This document shows, piece after piece, positions 11,896-19,941 of a stretch of DNA of 36,717 nt; the first letter of the stretch is position 1; each line of letters starts with the position of its first letter. The position numbers and the translations under genes are program-made. The stretch lies in assembly GCA_016204605.1 (NCBI GenBank), contig JACQKK010000166.1:1-36717 (forward strand), in the 5' to 3' direction. The stretch comes from Candidatus Lambdaproteobacteria bacterium (GTDB lineage Bacteria; SAR324; JACQKK01). The notes under the pieces are model-generated. The model was not told where the DNA came from and made no database searches. It was given only the letters and a program-made list of their open reading frames with translations.

Positions 11896-11912
11896 CGGTG
11901 CGATTCGCACCG
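11896..11912. other. Short perfect hairpin between two - strand genes
   Basis: CGGTGCG and CGCACCG (7 bp) flank a 3-base loop. The hairpin lies 81 bases beyond the stop of the Hfq-like gene and 53 bases before the start of the DUF2254-like gene. It could be a weak terminator or a protein-binding palindrome; there is no T-run to decide. Confidence 0.3.
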
Positions 11913-11992
11913 GATGATCGGATGGTCGAAGACGGCTGCAAGACGTGTCGCCCCATGCCCGCATGCAGGGCCGGCTTCACGAGCCCGCTACA

Positions 11993-12214
11993 TCACTCGA
12001 CGATCTCCCAGAACTTGATCGCCGACTTGTTGATGACCTTGCCGTCCCTCATCCCCAGATGATACGGGGTGTGCCATCGCAAGCCGTCGATCAGCGTATC
12101 CCCATCCAGAAACGTGATGCGAATCTGCTTCCGTTCCGTGATGATCTTGCTGAGCAGCACGGCTTCATGGGGCGGCTGGGAACGATGCGGGTGCTCCGGT
12201 CTCTGTTCGCCCAT
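11993..12214 (-). CDS. Small Hfq/Sm-like protein (putative RNA-binding)
   Basis: The product is 73 residues. After a basic, His- and Pro-rich N-terminus (about 18 residues) comes a short helix and a five-strand Sm-like pattern: IRITFLDGDTLIDGLRWHTP, then LGMRDGKVINKSAIKFWEI. The G-D-x-L and W-x-x-P-x-x-L spacing fits the Sm1 region. VINKSAIKFWE lines up with the Hfq Sm2 motif (Y-K-H-A-I-S), with Asn-Lys-Ser in place of Tyr-Lys-His. It is likely a ring-forming RNA-binding protein, but lateral and distal face residues differ from Hfq, so targets are unknown. The start is supported by GGAG (complement of 12223-12226) 8 bases upstream. It is divergent from the XPB helicase gene. Confidence 0.6.
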   Translation of the reverse strand: MGEQRPEHPHRSQPPHEAVLLSKIITERKQIRITFLDGDTLIDGLRWHTPYHLGMRDGKVINKSAIKFWEIVE

Positions 12215-12356
12215 GCGATTATCTCCGCGGGGATGGCCCTGATGAATGCGGATTCGCGCACGTTGCCCGCTTGCACACGACTCGGACTTCCACGGATACC
12301 CGTATCGGCCGCAAAGATCAATGCGGCGCTTTGTCGCACCGCGTGAGAGGCACCCC

Positions 12357-13730
12357 GTGTCCGGAGCCGCAGCGACCTTGCGATACGACCGCGGGAGCCT
12401 GGTGGTGGAAGGCCTCCCGCTGGCGGCCGGCGCGGCGCCCGGCTGGCTGACCTGGGACGCCCGGATCGGGGCGCATCGGGGGCTGGCTTTGCACTACCGG
12501 GCGCTGGTGAGCCACCTGACCCATGCCGGCGTGCCCTTCCACGATGGGGCGCGCCGCTTCGGCACGCTCGTCCCCGGCGCCGAGGGCGGCCCGCCCCCCT
12601 ACCCCCACCAGCAGGAGGCGCTCGCGGCGTGGGCCCAGGTCAAGCGCGGCTCGGTGGAGCTGCCCACCGGGGCGGGCAAGACCCGCCTGGCGCTGATGGC
12701 GCTGCGCCTCGTGGCGCGCGATACGCTGGTGCTGGTGCCGACCCTGGAGCTGGTGGCGCAGTGGTGCGCGGTGATCGCCCGCGAGACCGGCCTGGTGGCC
12801 GGCGCCATCGGGGGCGGCAGCTTCGAGCTGCGGCCGGTCACCGTCTGCACGTACGCCTCGGCGCTGCGCCACGCGGAGACGTTCGGCGACCGCTTCGGGC
12901 TGGTCGTGTTCGACGAGTGCCACCACTTGGCCGGGGCAGGCTACGCGTCCATCGCGGAGTTGCTGATCGCCCCGTACCGGCTCGGGCTCAGCGCCACCCT
13001 GGCCCGCCCCGACGGGCGCCACGCGGTGCTGGACCGGCTGATCGGCCCGGTGTGCTACCGCAAGCCGGTGGGCGAGCTGAGCGGGCGCTACCTGGCCCCC
13101 TACGACACGCAGGTGCTCTACGCCGAGCTGACCCCCGCCGAGCGCGAGGCCTACACGGCCGACCGGGAGACCTACCGCGGGTTCGCCCGGGGTCTCGGCA
13201 TCCCGCTGGGCGGCCCGCGCGACTGGCAGCGGTTCGTGTTCGCGGCGTACCGCAGCGCGGAGGGCCGGGCCGCCCTGGCCGCCTACTGGCGGCAGCGCCG
13301 GGCGGCGTTCGCCGCCGAGGCCAAGTTCGCGCTCTGCGCCGCGCTGCTCGAACGCCACCGCGGCCGGCGCATGCTCGTGTTCACCGAGGACAACCGCACG
13401 GCCTGCGAGGTCTCGCGGCGGTTCCTGCTGCCCCTGATCACCCACCAGACCGGGATGGCCGAGCGCCGCGCCATCCTCGCCCGCTTCCGCGAGGGGCGCT
13501 GGCCCATGCTCGTCTCCTCGAAGGTGCTCAACGAGGGCGTGGATGTCCCGGCGGCCTCGGTCGCCATCATCCTGTCCGGGAACGCCAGCGTGCGCGAGCA
13601 CGTGCAGCGGCTGGGGCGCATCCTGCGCCGGGAGGGCGACAAGACCGCCCTGCTCTACGAGCTGCTCACGCGCGAGACGGCCGAGGAGCACACCAGCCGC
13701 CGGAGGCGCCAGCACGATGCTTACCGGTAG
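12357..13730 (+). CDS. XPB/Rad25-type superfamily 2 DNA helicase
   Basis: This is an SF2 ATPase/translocase of the XPB type, in archaea the partner of Bax1 in nucleotide excision repair. From the GTG at 12357 it has 457 residues. The N-terminal ~80 residues look like a damage-recognition-type domain. Helicase motifs follow: Q-like YPHQQEAL, Walker A ELPTGAGKTR (Lys108), DEAH-type box DECHH (186-190), motif III GLSATLARPDG, and motif VI QRLGRILRREG near the C-terminus. GTG 12357 is preferred because GAGAGG (12345-12350) sits 6 bases upstream. In-frame ATGs at 12246 and 12321 would add 37 or 12 residues of low-quality sequence. The 3' end overlaps the next gene by 14 bases, a sign of coupled synthesis. 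Confidence 0.88.
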   Translation: MSGAAATLRYDRGSLVVEGLPLAAGAAPGWLTWDARIGAHRGLALHYRALVSHLTHAGVPFHDGARRFGTLVPGAEGGPPPYPHQQEALAAWAQVKRGSVELPTGAGKTRLALMALRLVARDTLVLVPTLELVAQWCAVIARETGLVAGAIGGGSFELRPVTVCTYASALRHAETFGDRFGLVVFDECHHLAGAGYASIAELLIAPYRLGLSATLARPDGRHAVLDRLIGPVCYRKPVGELSGRYLAPYDTQVLYAELTPAEREAYTADRETYRGFARGLGIPLGGPRDWQRFVFAAYRSAEGRAALAAYWRQRRAAFAAEAKFALCAALLERHRGRRMLVFTEDNRTACEVSRRFLLPLITHQTGMAERRAILARFREGRWPMLVSSKVLNEGVDVPAASVAIILSGNASVREHVQRLGRILRREGDKTALLYELLTRETAEEHTSRRRRQHDAYR

Positions 13731-14979
13731 CCTGCTCGTCTATGCCATGCGCGGGGGCCCTGAGGGACAGCGGGTGCGGCCGCGCCTGCTGGACCCCGCC
13801 GACCCCGCCCTGCGCGGCGCCGCCGAGGCCTTGACGGGCCTGTTCGCCGGTCACGTCGGCCAGCGCCGGGCCGAGCTGGAGCTGGCCCTGCGCAGCTTCC
13901 AGCCCCCGGAGCTGCCGCTGCGCGTGCAGCCGGGGCTGGCGCGCCTGCTGTTCGAGCGCTGCCTGTTCGAGACCGACTGCCCAATCGAGCCGGCCCGCAT
14001 GCGCGCAGACCTGTTCGATGCCGCCGCCGAGGCCTGGCGGCGCGCGGAGGGATCGGGTGCGGGCGCGGGTGAGGGCGCCGAGCCCGCCTGGCGCGCCGGG
14101 GTCATGGAGCGGATCGCCCGCCGCCATGGCCTCACCCCGGCCGAGGCCGACGCGGAGCTGTTCGCCGACCTCGAGGAGAACCAGGTGCTGCGAAGCTGGG
14201 AGCCGCTCGCCGCTGAGGCGCTGCTGCTGCGCTACAACGTGGCGCAGGTGCAGGGGCTGCTGCTGCGTGCGGAACGGCTGACCGTCCGGGCGCCCTGGCC
14301 GGGGGCGCGCCGGATGCGGCAACTGCTGCGCTACCTCAAGTTCTTCGGCCTCCTGTTCCGGATCGGGCGCGACGAGGACGACTCGCTGCGGCTGGCCGTG
14401 GACGGCCCGTTGAGCGTGCTTGACTCGGCGACGCGCTACGGGCTCGATCTCGCCCGTTTCTTCCCGGCGCTGCTGCTCTGGCGCGAGCCCTGGCGGATGG
14501 AGGCGGAACTGCGGCCCCGGCCGGGACAGCCGCGATCTGGCCGGCCGGTGCGGCTCACGCTCGAGCCGCACCCGTGGCTGCGCAGCCATTATCCCGACCA
14601 CGGCCAGTGGGTGCCCGAGGAAGTGCGCCGCTTCGCCGACGCCTTCCGCGGGGCGCCGGCCGCGGCGGACTGGCGGGTCGAGCCCGCGGAGGAGCTGCTG
14701 CCGGTGCCGGGCAACCGCTTCCTCATCCCCGATTTCCGGTTCGTGCATCACGCCACCGGGCACACCGCGTTCCTGGAGCAACTCGCCTACCCCTCGCGGG
14801 AGCGCGTGGAAGCCCGCGGCGCGCTGATCGCGGCGGCGGGCCGGCGGGACTACATCGTGGCCTGCCGCAACCTGCCTGCGCTGCGCGCGCTCGCCCCCGC
14901 GCCCGCCTGGCTGCTGGCCTATCGCCGCAGCCTGCTGCCCTCGCAGGTTTGCGAGGCGCTCGGGCGGCTGGAGGGATAA
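13717..14979 (+). CDS. Bax1-type (DUF790) nuclease, partner of XPB
   Basis: The product is 420 residues and begins MLTGSLL, as DUF790/Bax1 proteins commonly do (MLTS/ML-LL). In archaea Bax1 binds XPB and cuts bubble DNA; it has a PD-(D/E)xK-like nuclease domain near the C-terminus. Here FLIPDF (Asp339) followed 15 residues later by FLEQ (Glu354) fits the metal-binding D...E pair. The middle region contains RYNVAQVQGLLLRAERLTV, the nuclease-recognition segment conserved in this family. A Gly-, Ala- and Glu-rich insert (about residues 107-117) is probably a linker. GGAGG at 13702-13706 precedes the ATG, which overlaps the helicase stop. The pairing itself strongly supports both calls. Confidence 0.85.
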   Translation: MLTGSLLVYAMRGGPEGQRVRPRLLDPADPALRGAAEALTGLFAGHVGQRRAELELALRSFQPPELPLRVQPGLARLLFERCLFETDCPIEPARMRADLFDAAAEAWRRAEGSGAGAGEGAEPAWRAGVMERIARRHGLTPAEADAELFADLEENQVLRSWEPLAAEALLLRYNVAQVQGLLLRAERLTVRAPWPGARRMRQLLRYLKFFGLLFRIGRDEDDSLRLAVDGPLSVLDSATRYGLDLARFFPALLLWREPWRMEAELRPRPGQPRSGRPVRLTLEPHPWLRSHYPDHGQWVPEEVRRFADAFRGAPAAADWRVEPAEELLPVPGNRFLIPDFRFVHHATGHTAFLEQLAYPSRERVEARGALIAAAGRRDYIVACRNLPALRALAPAPAWLLAYRRSLLPSQVCEALGRLEG

Positions 14980-14983
14980 GGGC

Positions 14984-14998
14984 GAGCGGTTACCGCTC
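14984..14998. terminator. Palindrome at convergent gene ends, possible bidirectional terminator
   Basis: GAGCGG-TTA-CCGCTC forms a 6-bp stem that overlaps the stop codon of lspA (- strand) and lies 5 bases after the stop of the Bax1 gene (+ strand). It is short and lacks a T-run. Only the position argues for termination. Confidence 0.3.
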
Positions 14999-15484
14999 CG
15001 CCGCGGCGGCTTTCGGTCTGGCGAGCAGGCCGATCACGTAGGAGACGACGCCCGCGCTGATCAGGATATCCGCGACGTTGTTGACGAAGAAGCTGTAGCT
15101 GAAGAACCGGAAATGGAGGAAGTCCGTGACCGTCCCGTAGAGCGCGCGGTCGATCAGGTTTCCCAGGGCGCCGGGCAGGATGAACACGAACGCGAGCTGC
15201 GCCCAGAGGTTGAGCTGTTGCCGGTGGCGCAGCCAGTATCCCCCCAGCAGCACCACCGCCGCGCAGGACACCAGCAGCAGCAGCGGCACCCGCACCGTGG
15301 AGGGCAGCCCGGCCAGAAAGCTGAAGCTGACCCCGGCGTTCTCGACGTGGGTCAGGTCGATCAGGTTGGGGATCAGCGGCGCGCTCTCGTGCAGCGGCAC
15401 CCTCAGGCGCACCCAGACCTTGCTGCCCTGATCGAGCGCCAGCAGCAGCCCCAGCCAGACAAGGCTGATCCGCACGGATATCAC
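14990..15484 (-). CDS. lspA: Lipoprotein signal peptidase (signal peptidase II)
   Basis: This inner-membrane aspartyl protease cuts signal peptides from diacylglyceryl-modified prolipoproteins. The 164-residue product has four hydrophobic helices and the family motifs LDQGSK (from residue 17), NAGVSFSF, GNLIDR with catalytic Asp112, and VTDFLHFRFFSYSFFVNNVADI with catalytic Asp139. The start shown is a GTG; a second GTG three codons further in is possible, and no strong ribosome binding site separates them. It is the last gene of a - strand run after envC and the DUF4336 gene. Confidence 0.95.
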   Translation of the reverse strand: MISVRISLVWLGLLLALDQGSKVWVRLRVPLHESAPLIPNLIDLTHVENAGVSFSFLAGLPSTVRVPLLLLVSCAAVVLLGGYWLRHRQQLNLWAQLAFVFILPGALGNLIDRALYGTVTDFLHFRFFSYSFFVNNVADILISAGVVSYVIGLLARPKAAAAER

Positions 15485-15608
15485 GACGGCGATCTCATGA
15501 AGCGGGCGGCGGCGGAGCGCCGGCAGGCGCGGTTCTGGACAGAGCTGCGGTAGCTCCCCACCCTACTGTGCCCCCGCGCGCCGGCGCAAGGGGCCGGCCG
15601 GCTCCAGA

Positions 15609-16310
15609 TTACCCGAGCGGCCCGGTGATGGGCCTGAACGCCTCGAGCAGCCTGGCCTTGCCGCCGGCGGCCACGATCTGGCCGTGGGCCATCACGATGC
15701 GGTCGAAATCCCACGCCACGATGCTCCGCAGGGAGCCCGCCAGGGCCGCCTTGTCCTTCAGCAGCACGTAGCGCATCAGCCGGGAAGGGCCGAAGCGGTT
15801 GACGCTGCCGTTCAGGCGCATCAGCAGGCGGTTGATGCCGCTGAATTCGTCGCCGAAGTTGAACACGAGGTCGGTCACGATCAGCGTGCGCGAGGCGCGG
15901 TGCAGCAGCACCGACTCGTGGAAGCGCACGCCCGCGATGGGCAGCCGCTCGAGGTGGGCCGCCAGCGCCGCCGGCCAGTCGTCTTCCAGCGCGCCCGAGA
16001 CGGTCAGGCGCTGCTCCAGCTTGGCGCGCGAGGCCCGCGGCACCAGCACCCGCGCCTTGGGGTAGCGGTCCGCGTACCAGGGCGCATCGGCGGTGTGGAA
16101 GTTGTTCGGCACGAGCACGTAGGCCACGGTGCCCAGTGCGTCGAGCTCGGCCATCGCCCGTTCGGGGAGCGCGATGCCGCTGTGGATGGCGAGCTGGCCC
16201 CCATCGAGCGCCACCACCACCATGCGCCGGGGCAGCGGCACCGGCGGGAAGTCGCCGCTCAGCTCGTAGAGCCCAGCTGCGAGTGCGTTCAGCTTCGGGG
16301 TCGGGGCCAT
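15609..16310 (-). CDS. DUF4336 family protein
   Basis: The product is 233 residues from ATG 16310. It shows the core of DUF4336 proteins, a metallo-beta-lactamase-fold offshoot: MVVVALDGGQLAIHSGIAL, VAYVLVPNNFHTADAPWYAD and YPKARVLVPRASRAKL. The His-rich HxHxDH metal motif of true metallo-beta-lactamases is absent; the NNFHT...W replacement is typical of the DUF. The function is unknown. The frame is open 28 codons upstream, but that stretch is Pro- and Ala-rich and overlaps the next gene's stop, so the later ATG is preferred. It sits between envC and lspA on the same strand. Confidence 0.8.
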   Translation of the reverse strand: MAPTPKLNALAAGLYELSGDFPPVPLPRRMVVVALDGGQLAIHSGIALPERAMAELDALGTVAYVLVPNNFHTADAPWYADRYPKARVLVPRASRAKLEQRLTVSGALEDDWPAALAAHLERLPIAGVRFHESVLLHRASRTLIVTDLVFNFGDEFSGINRLLMRLNGSVNRFGPSRLMRYVLLKDKAALAGSLRSIVAWDFDRIVMAHGQIVAAGGKARLLEAFRPITGPLG

Positions 16311-16371
16311 GGCTCTCGGGTGGGTTCGGGTTGGAGGGCATCCGGCAGTGCTGACGGGCGCCGCGCGCCGC

Positions 16372-17691
16372 TCAGCCGGAACGGGCGCGGCCATTGGCGG
16401 AAAGGCCCCCGGGCAGCAGCCATTGCACCGGATCCTCGGGCTTGCCGTTCAGCCGCACCTCGAAGTAGATGCTGTAGTTGGAATCCACCGGCTGGTAGGT
16501 GGGGGCTCCCAGCACGGCGGCGGCCTCGACCCAGTCGCCCTTGCGCACCTTGAGCCCCTCCAGATGGCCGTAGACGGTGAACAGCCCCTTGCCGTGATCG
16601 AGCACCACCAGATCCTCATACCCGCGGAACGGTCCGGCGTGCACCACGGAGCCTGAGGCCACGGCCTTCACCCCCTGCTCCGGCTTGACGCGGATCACCA
16701 CCCCCCGCTGCGGCTTCTTCAGGTCGTAGCGCGGATCGAACCGGCCGAAGGCGGCGACGATGGTGCCGGAGGCGGGCGGGGGCAGCCGGCCGCGCAAGGT
16801 GTCGGGGTCGGGTTGCGCGGCCAGCCGCGCCTCGGCGCTGCGCTCGTGCTCGAGCCGCTCGAGCGCGCCGCGCATGCCGTCCATCACCTTCTCGAGATCG
16901 GCCAGGTACTTCCGGTACAGCCCCTGGTTGGCGCGGAGACCCCCCAGCGACGCGCGCAGGGTGCGCTCCTGCTCGCGCAACGCCTCCCGGTCCTCGCGCA
17001 GTTGGGTGGTCAGCGTGGCCAGCTCGGCCAGGGTGGCCTCGATCTGGTCCTGCTGGCGCGTGACCTGGCGGTTGAGCGCCTCATACTCGCGGATGGCCCG
17101 CTCGTCCGCTTCGCGCAGGGCGGAGAGGTAGCGGCTGTCCCGGAAGAAGGTGCCGTAGCGGGCCAGGGCGAACACCGTCGCCGTCTCGCCCGCCTTGAGC
17201 ACGCGGTACAGGCGGCGCAGCCGCTCCCCGATCCGCCGCCGGGCACCCGCGAGCTGCTCGTGCAGGCGGGCCAGCTCTGCATCCTGCTCCTGGCGGAGCT
17301 TGAGGGTCGCCTCGCGCTTGGCGTTCAGCTCGCGCTCGTTGCGGCGCGCCACCCGGATGGCCTCGGTCAGGCGCTGGATGCGCTGGAGCGCCGCCTGCTC
17401 GGCGGAGCGGAACTCCCGCAGCCGCGCCAGCATCTGTTCCTTCTCGAAGCGGAGCTGCTTGATCTGGTTCCGCTGCTCGCTGATGCGCGAGTCGAGCGGC
17501 GGGGACTCGGGCTGCTGGGCGAGTGCCGGAGCGCCGCTCTGCGCGAGCGCGAGCAGTGCCAGCCCGTGCAGTGCCAGCCCGTGCAGCGCCCGCGCCCAGC
17601 GCCGGCCGCCCGGCCCACGGCCTGCGCCGGCCCGATCGGCCGGAGATGCGGCCGGCGGCTCCTGCGATCGGCGGGCAGGCCCCGTTCGCAT
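16372..17691 (-). CDS. envC: EnvC-type murein hydrolase activator (degenerate LytM)
   Basis: EnvC is recruited by FtsEX to the division site and activates amidases. The 439-residue product has a basic N-terminus, a hydrophobic export segment (about residues 35-55, ending LAQ) and a long coiled coil (about 70-280). A C-terminal LytM/M23 domain follows (AAFGRFDP, VVIRVKPEQGVKAVASGSVV, YGHLEGLKVRKGDWV, IYFEVRLNGKPEDP). The zinc-site His and Asp of active M23 enzymes are replaced (VVIRV for HxGxD, IYFEVR for HxHFE), so it should be an activator, not an enzyme. ATG 17691 is preceded by TGGGAGA. The gene follows ftsX by 23 bases. The export segment contains a 15-bp tandem repeat. Confidence 0.92.
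   Translation of the reverse strand: MRTGPARRSQEPPAASPADRAGAGRGPGGRRWARALHGLALHGLALLALAQSGAPALAQQPESPPLDSRISEQRNQIKQLRFEKEQMLARLREFRSAEQAALQRIQRLTEAIRVARRNERELNAKREATLKLRQEQDAELARLHEQLAGARRRIGERLRRLYRVLKAGETATVFALARYGTFFRDSRYLSALREADERAIREYEALNRQVTRQQDQIEATLAELATLTTQLREDREALREQERTLRASLGGLRANQGLYRKYLADLEKVMDGMRGALERLEHERSAEARLAAQPDPDTLRGRLPPPASGTIVAAFGRFDPRYDLKKPQRGVVIRVKPEQGVKAVASGSVVHAGPFRGYEDLVVLDHGKGLFTVYGHLEGLKVRKGDWVEAAAVLGAPTYQPVDSNYSIYFEVRLNGKPEDPVQWLLPGGLSANGRARSG
17553..17582. repeat. 15-bp tandem repeat inside the envC export signal
   Basis: Two perfect copies of GCAGTGCCAGCCCGT lie at 17553-17567 and 17568-17582, with a partial third. In the protein they give a repeated LHGLA unit in the hydrophobic core of the export segment. 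The unit is a multiple of three, so slippage would keep the frame and change the core length. Confidence 0.8.
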
Positions 17692-17714
17692 GGCAGGGTT
17701 CTCCCAGGGCACGG

Positions 17715-18611
17715 TCAGGGCTCCAGCTCGCGCAGCATCCGCTCGACGGAGAAGCGGCTGGTGAGGCCGCCCAGCAGCGCGGGGATCACGATCGCCGGCG
17801 CCATCCACTCGGGCGGAAAGAACACCGTCAACTCCATCAGGTGGCGGGTGGTTGCGTTCCAGCTCAGCCCGGCCAGCATCAGCCGGTAGGCCAGCCACAC
17901 CAGCCCCAGCGCCGCCAGCGCCCCCGCCAGGCTCAGCACCACGCCTTCGACCACGAACGCCGAGCGGATGAAGCGCCGTGTGGCGCCGACCAGGTCCAGG
18001 ATCTCGATCTCCTCGCGCCGCGCATAGAGCGAAAGGCGCACGGCATTCGAGACGATCAGCGCAAAGGCCACCACCATCAGGCCGATGAAGAACAGCCCCA
18101 GCGCCTGGCTGAGCTGGAAGAACAGCGCCACCTTGGCCCACTCGCGGTCGGCGTAGATCACGTCGTCCACCCCCGGCAACGCGCGCAGCCGGGGCGCGAT
18201 CGACCCCAGCTCCTTCCGGAAATCGAGGTACACCTCCACGTCGATCGTGTAGGGCAGGCTTTCGCGCCCCACCCCCACCAGCAGCGTGTGATCCGCGCCC
18301 AGCTTCTCCGTCAGGGCCGAGAGCCCCTGGGCGGGCGCCACCTCGACGGCCGAGCGCACCATGGGCAGGCGTTGCAGCGTCTCCATCAGCCGGCTGCGCT
18401 CCGCCCCGCTGATGCCGGGCTTGAGGAACAGCGAGACCGTGCTGTTGGAGAGCCAGATCTCCGAAACGTGGCGCACGTTCACGTGCAGCAGCACGATCAC
18501 CCCCAGCACCGAAAGCGCCGCGGCGATGATCAGCACGCTGCTCAGGGCGGCGCGCGGGTTCTGGCGCATGGTGCGCAGCGCGCGCGGAATGCCATAGCGG
18601 AAGTAGATCAC
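17715..18611 (-). CDS. ftsX: Cell division membrane protein FtsX
   Basis: This is the membrane half of the FtsEX complex, which relays ATP hydrolysis by FtsE to EnvC in the periplasm. The 298-residue product has four hydrophobic segments: one near residues 25-45, then three in the last 130 residues. A large periplasmic loop lies between TM1 and TM2 (LSNSTVSLFLKPGIS through LPGVDDVIYADREW). The conserved cytoplasmic segment SLYARREEIEILDLVGATRRF is typical. The start is GTG, overlapping the ftsE stop (GTGA, 18608-18611). Confidence 0.95.
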   Translation of the reverse strand: MIYFRYGIPRALRTMRQNPRAALSSVLIIAAALSVLGVIVLLHVNVRHVSEIWLSNSTVSLFLKPGISGAERSRLMETLQRLPMVRSAVEVAPAQGLSALTEKLGADHTLLVGVGRESLPYTIDVEVYLDFRKELGSIAPRLRALPGVDDVIYADREWAKVALFFQLSQALGLFFIGLMVVAFALIVSNAVRLSLYARREEIEILDLVGATRRFIRSAFVVEGVVLSLAGALAALGLVWLAYRLMLAGLSWNATTRHLMELTVFFPPEWMAPAIVIPALLGGLTSRFSVERMLRELEP

Positions 18612-19396
18612 GGGTGCTCTGCCGCAGCGATTTCGGCGGGGGGCGCGGGCGGCGGCTCGCCCCGGCCCGCGGCGCCCGGCTCCACCAGCCGCACCTCGTG
18701 GACCTTGCGCTCCTTGATGAGCAGGGTGCGGGCGCGGTAGGAGCGGATCAGGTTCAGGTCGTGGGTGGCCACGATCACGGTGCTGCCCCTCTCATGGATG
18801 CGCTTGAGCAGGTCCATCACCTTGAACGCCACGGTCTGGTCCAGGTTTCCCGTGGGCTCGTCGGCGAAGAACACCGGCGGGCGGAACGCCAGCGCCCGGG
18901 CGATCGCGACCAGTTGCTTCTCGCCGCCCGAGAGCCCCAGCACCGGCTCGCGGGCGCGCTCGGCCAGCCCCACCTCCTCGAGGCGCGCCCGCGTGGCCCG
19001 GCGCAGCTCGGCGCCGGTGACCCCCGCCACGCGCTGGGGCAGCGCCACGTTGTCCTCGACGCTCTCGTTCAGCAACAGCCGGTAGTCCTGAAACACCATA
19101 CCGATGGCGCGCCGGTGGTGGGCGCGCTGGTCGGCATTGAAGCGCGCGACGTTCACCCCGCCGAACAGCACCTCGCCCCTGTCGGGCCGCTCCTGGAGCG
19201 TGAGCAGGCGGAAGACCGTGGTCTTGCCCGCCCCGCTCACGCCGGTCAGGTAGACGAAGCTCCCCGGCTCGATGCGCAGGCTCACGTCGCTAAGCACCGG
19301 CGCCATGCCGAGGTAGCTCTTGGTGAGCCCCTTCAGCTCGATCGCCGGCGGCGCTCCGGGCGGCGCCGGTTCCGGGACACGGCTGGGCGCGATCAT
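18608..19396 (-). CDS. ftsE: Cell division ATP-binding protein FtsE
   Basis: This is the ABC ATPase of FtsEX. The 262-residue product has Walker A GVSGAGKTT (52-60), Q-loop VFQDYRLL, signature LSGGEKQLVAIARAL and Walker B VFFADEPTGNLD, followed by the switch His in ATHDLNLI. The signature differs slightly from the usual LSGGEQQRVAIARA. A Pro-rich N-terminal extension (about 17 residues) and an Ala/Pro-rich C-terminal tail (about 25 residues) go beyond E. coli FtsE. It is the first gene of ftsE-ftsX-envC. The 151 bases upstream hold no gene, and I could not find a convincing promoter there. Confidence 0.95.
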   Translation of the reverse strand: MIAPSRVPEPAPPGAPPAIELKGLTKSYLGMAPVLSDVSLRIEPGSFVYLTGVSGAGKTTVFRLLTLQERPDRGEVLFGGVNVARFNADQRAHHRRAIGMVFQDYRLLLNESVEDNVALPQRVAGVTGAELRRATRARLEEVGLAERAREPVLGLSGGEKQLVAIARALAFRPPVFFADEPTGNLDQTVAFKVMDLLKRIHERGSTVIVATHDLNLIRSYRARTLLIKERKVHEVRLVEPGAAGRGEPPPAPPAEIAAAEHP

Positions 19397-19547
19397 GGTT
19401 CGAGCGGGTCCTCATTCACGGGCTGGGCTGCGCCCTGGCGCCCGGCCCCCTCGCCAACGATTGGAAAGAGAGCGGCTGGACCGGGCGAGTCCCGCCTTTC
19501 TGCCCCGACTATGCCATAGCGGCACGATGGGCGACACTCCCGCGACC

Positions 19548-19889
19548 TCACCCTCCCGCGCCGCCGCCGCGCCAGGCGATGAGGAGCGCCATCACGCAGC
19601 CGAGCGTCACGCCCAGGGCCAGCCCGACGGCGACGCGGAACAGCGGCGAACGGCGGGTCTCGTTGCGGGGGTACCGCCGGAACAGCCGCCAGAGCGTGAC
19701 GCCGCCGGCCACCGCCAGCGCGAGCGGGACCAGCGGTCCGCCCGGCGCAAGGGAACCGCGCAACGCCACCAGGGTCGCCAGCGCCACGAGCAGCGTCACG
19801 AGCTGCGTCAACCAATGGCGCAGCGTGGCGCCGATATCGGGGTCCATGCCGGCCCGCTCCGGCGGGCGCGGCTGAGGTTGGTCGGTCAT
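19548..19889 (-). CDS. Small membrane protein of unknown function (three helices)
   Basis: The product is 113 residues from ATG 19889. After a Pro-rich cytoplasmic start (MTDQPQPRPPERAG) it has three hydrophobic segments, about residues 22-42, 50-68 and 85-107, and a Gly-rich end. I do not recognise the family. Its ribosome binding site (AAGGA, complement near 19897-19901) lies inside the left 46-bp direct repeat. The ATG is 2 bases from the stop codon encoded by that repeat copy. Without the inserted islet, this gene would directly follow the response regulator with a 2-base gap, so the pair was probably an operon. The frame is open upstream to 19961, but that part comes from the repeat and islet edge. 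Confidence 0.65.
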   Translation of the reverse strand: MTDQPQPRPPERAGMDPDIGATLRHWLTQLVTLLVALATLVALRGSLAPGGPLVPLALAVAGGVTLWRLFRRYPRNETRRSPLFRVAVGLALGVTLGCVMALLIAWRGGGAGG

Positions 19890-19891
19890 CG

Positions 19892-19937
19892 TCAATCCTT
19901 CAGGTCCAGGTCGAACTGCTCGCCTTCGGCGGCGTAC
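19892..19937. repeat. Left 46-bp direct repeat (putative attachment site copy)
   Basis: This copy matches 21838-21883 at 45 of 46 bases. On the - strand it encodes YAAEGEQFDLDLKD plus a stop, the C-terminus of the response regulator, although that gene is now 1.9 kb away. It differs at base 19909 (Leu CTG here, TTG in the other copy). The downstream membrane-protein gene starts just past it. Confidence 0.92.
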
Positions 19938-19941
19938 CTGT

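Noticed and set aside
15609-16310. The DUF4336 gene as an active metallo-beta-lactamase-type hydrolase.
   Set aside because: The HxHxDH metal motif is not present.
16372-17691. The EnvC protein as an active M23 endopeptidase.
   Set aside because: The zinc-binding His/Asp positions are replaced (VVIRV, IYFEVR), so it fits an activator.
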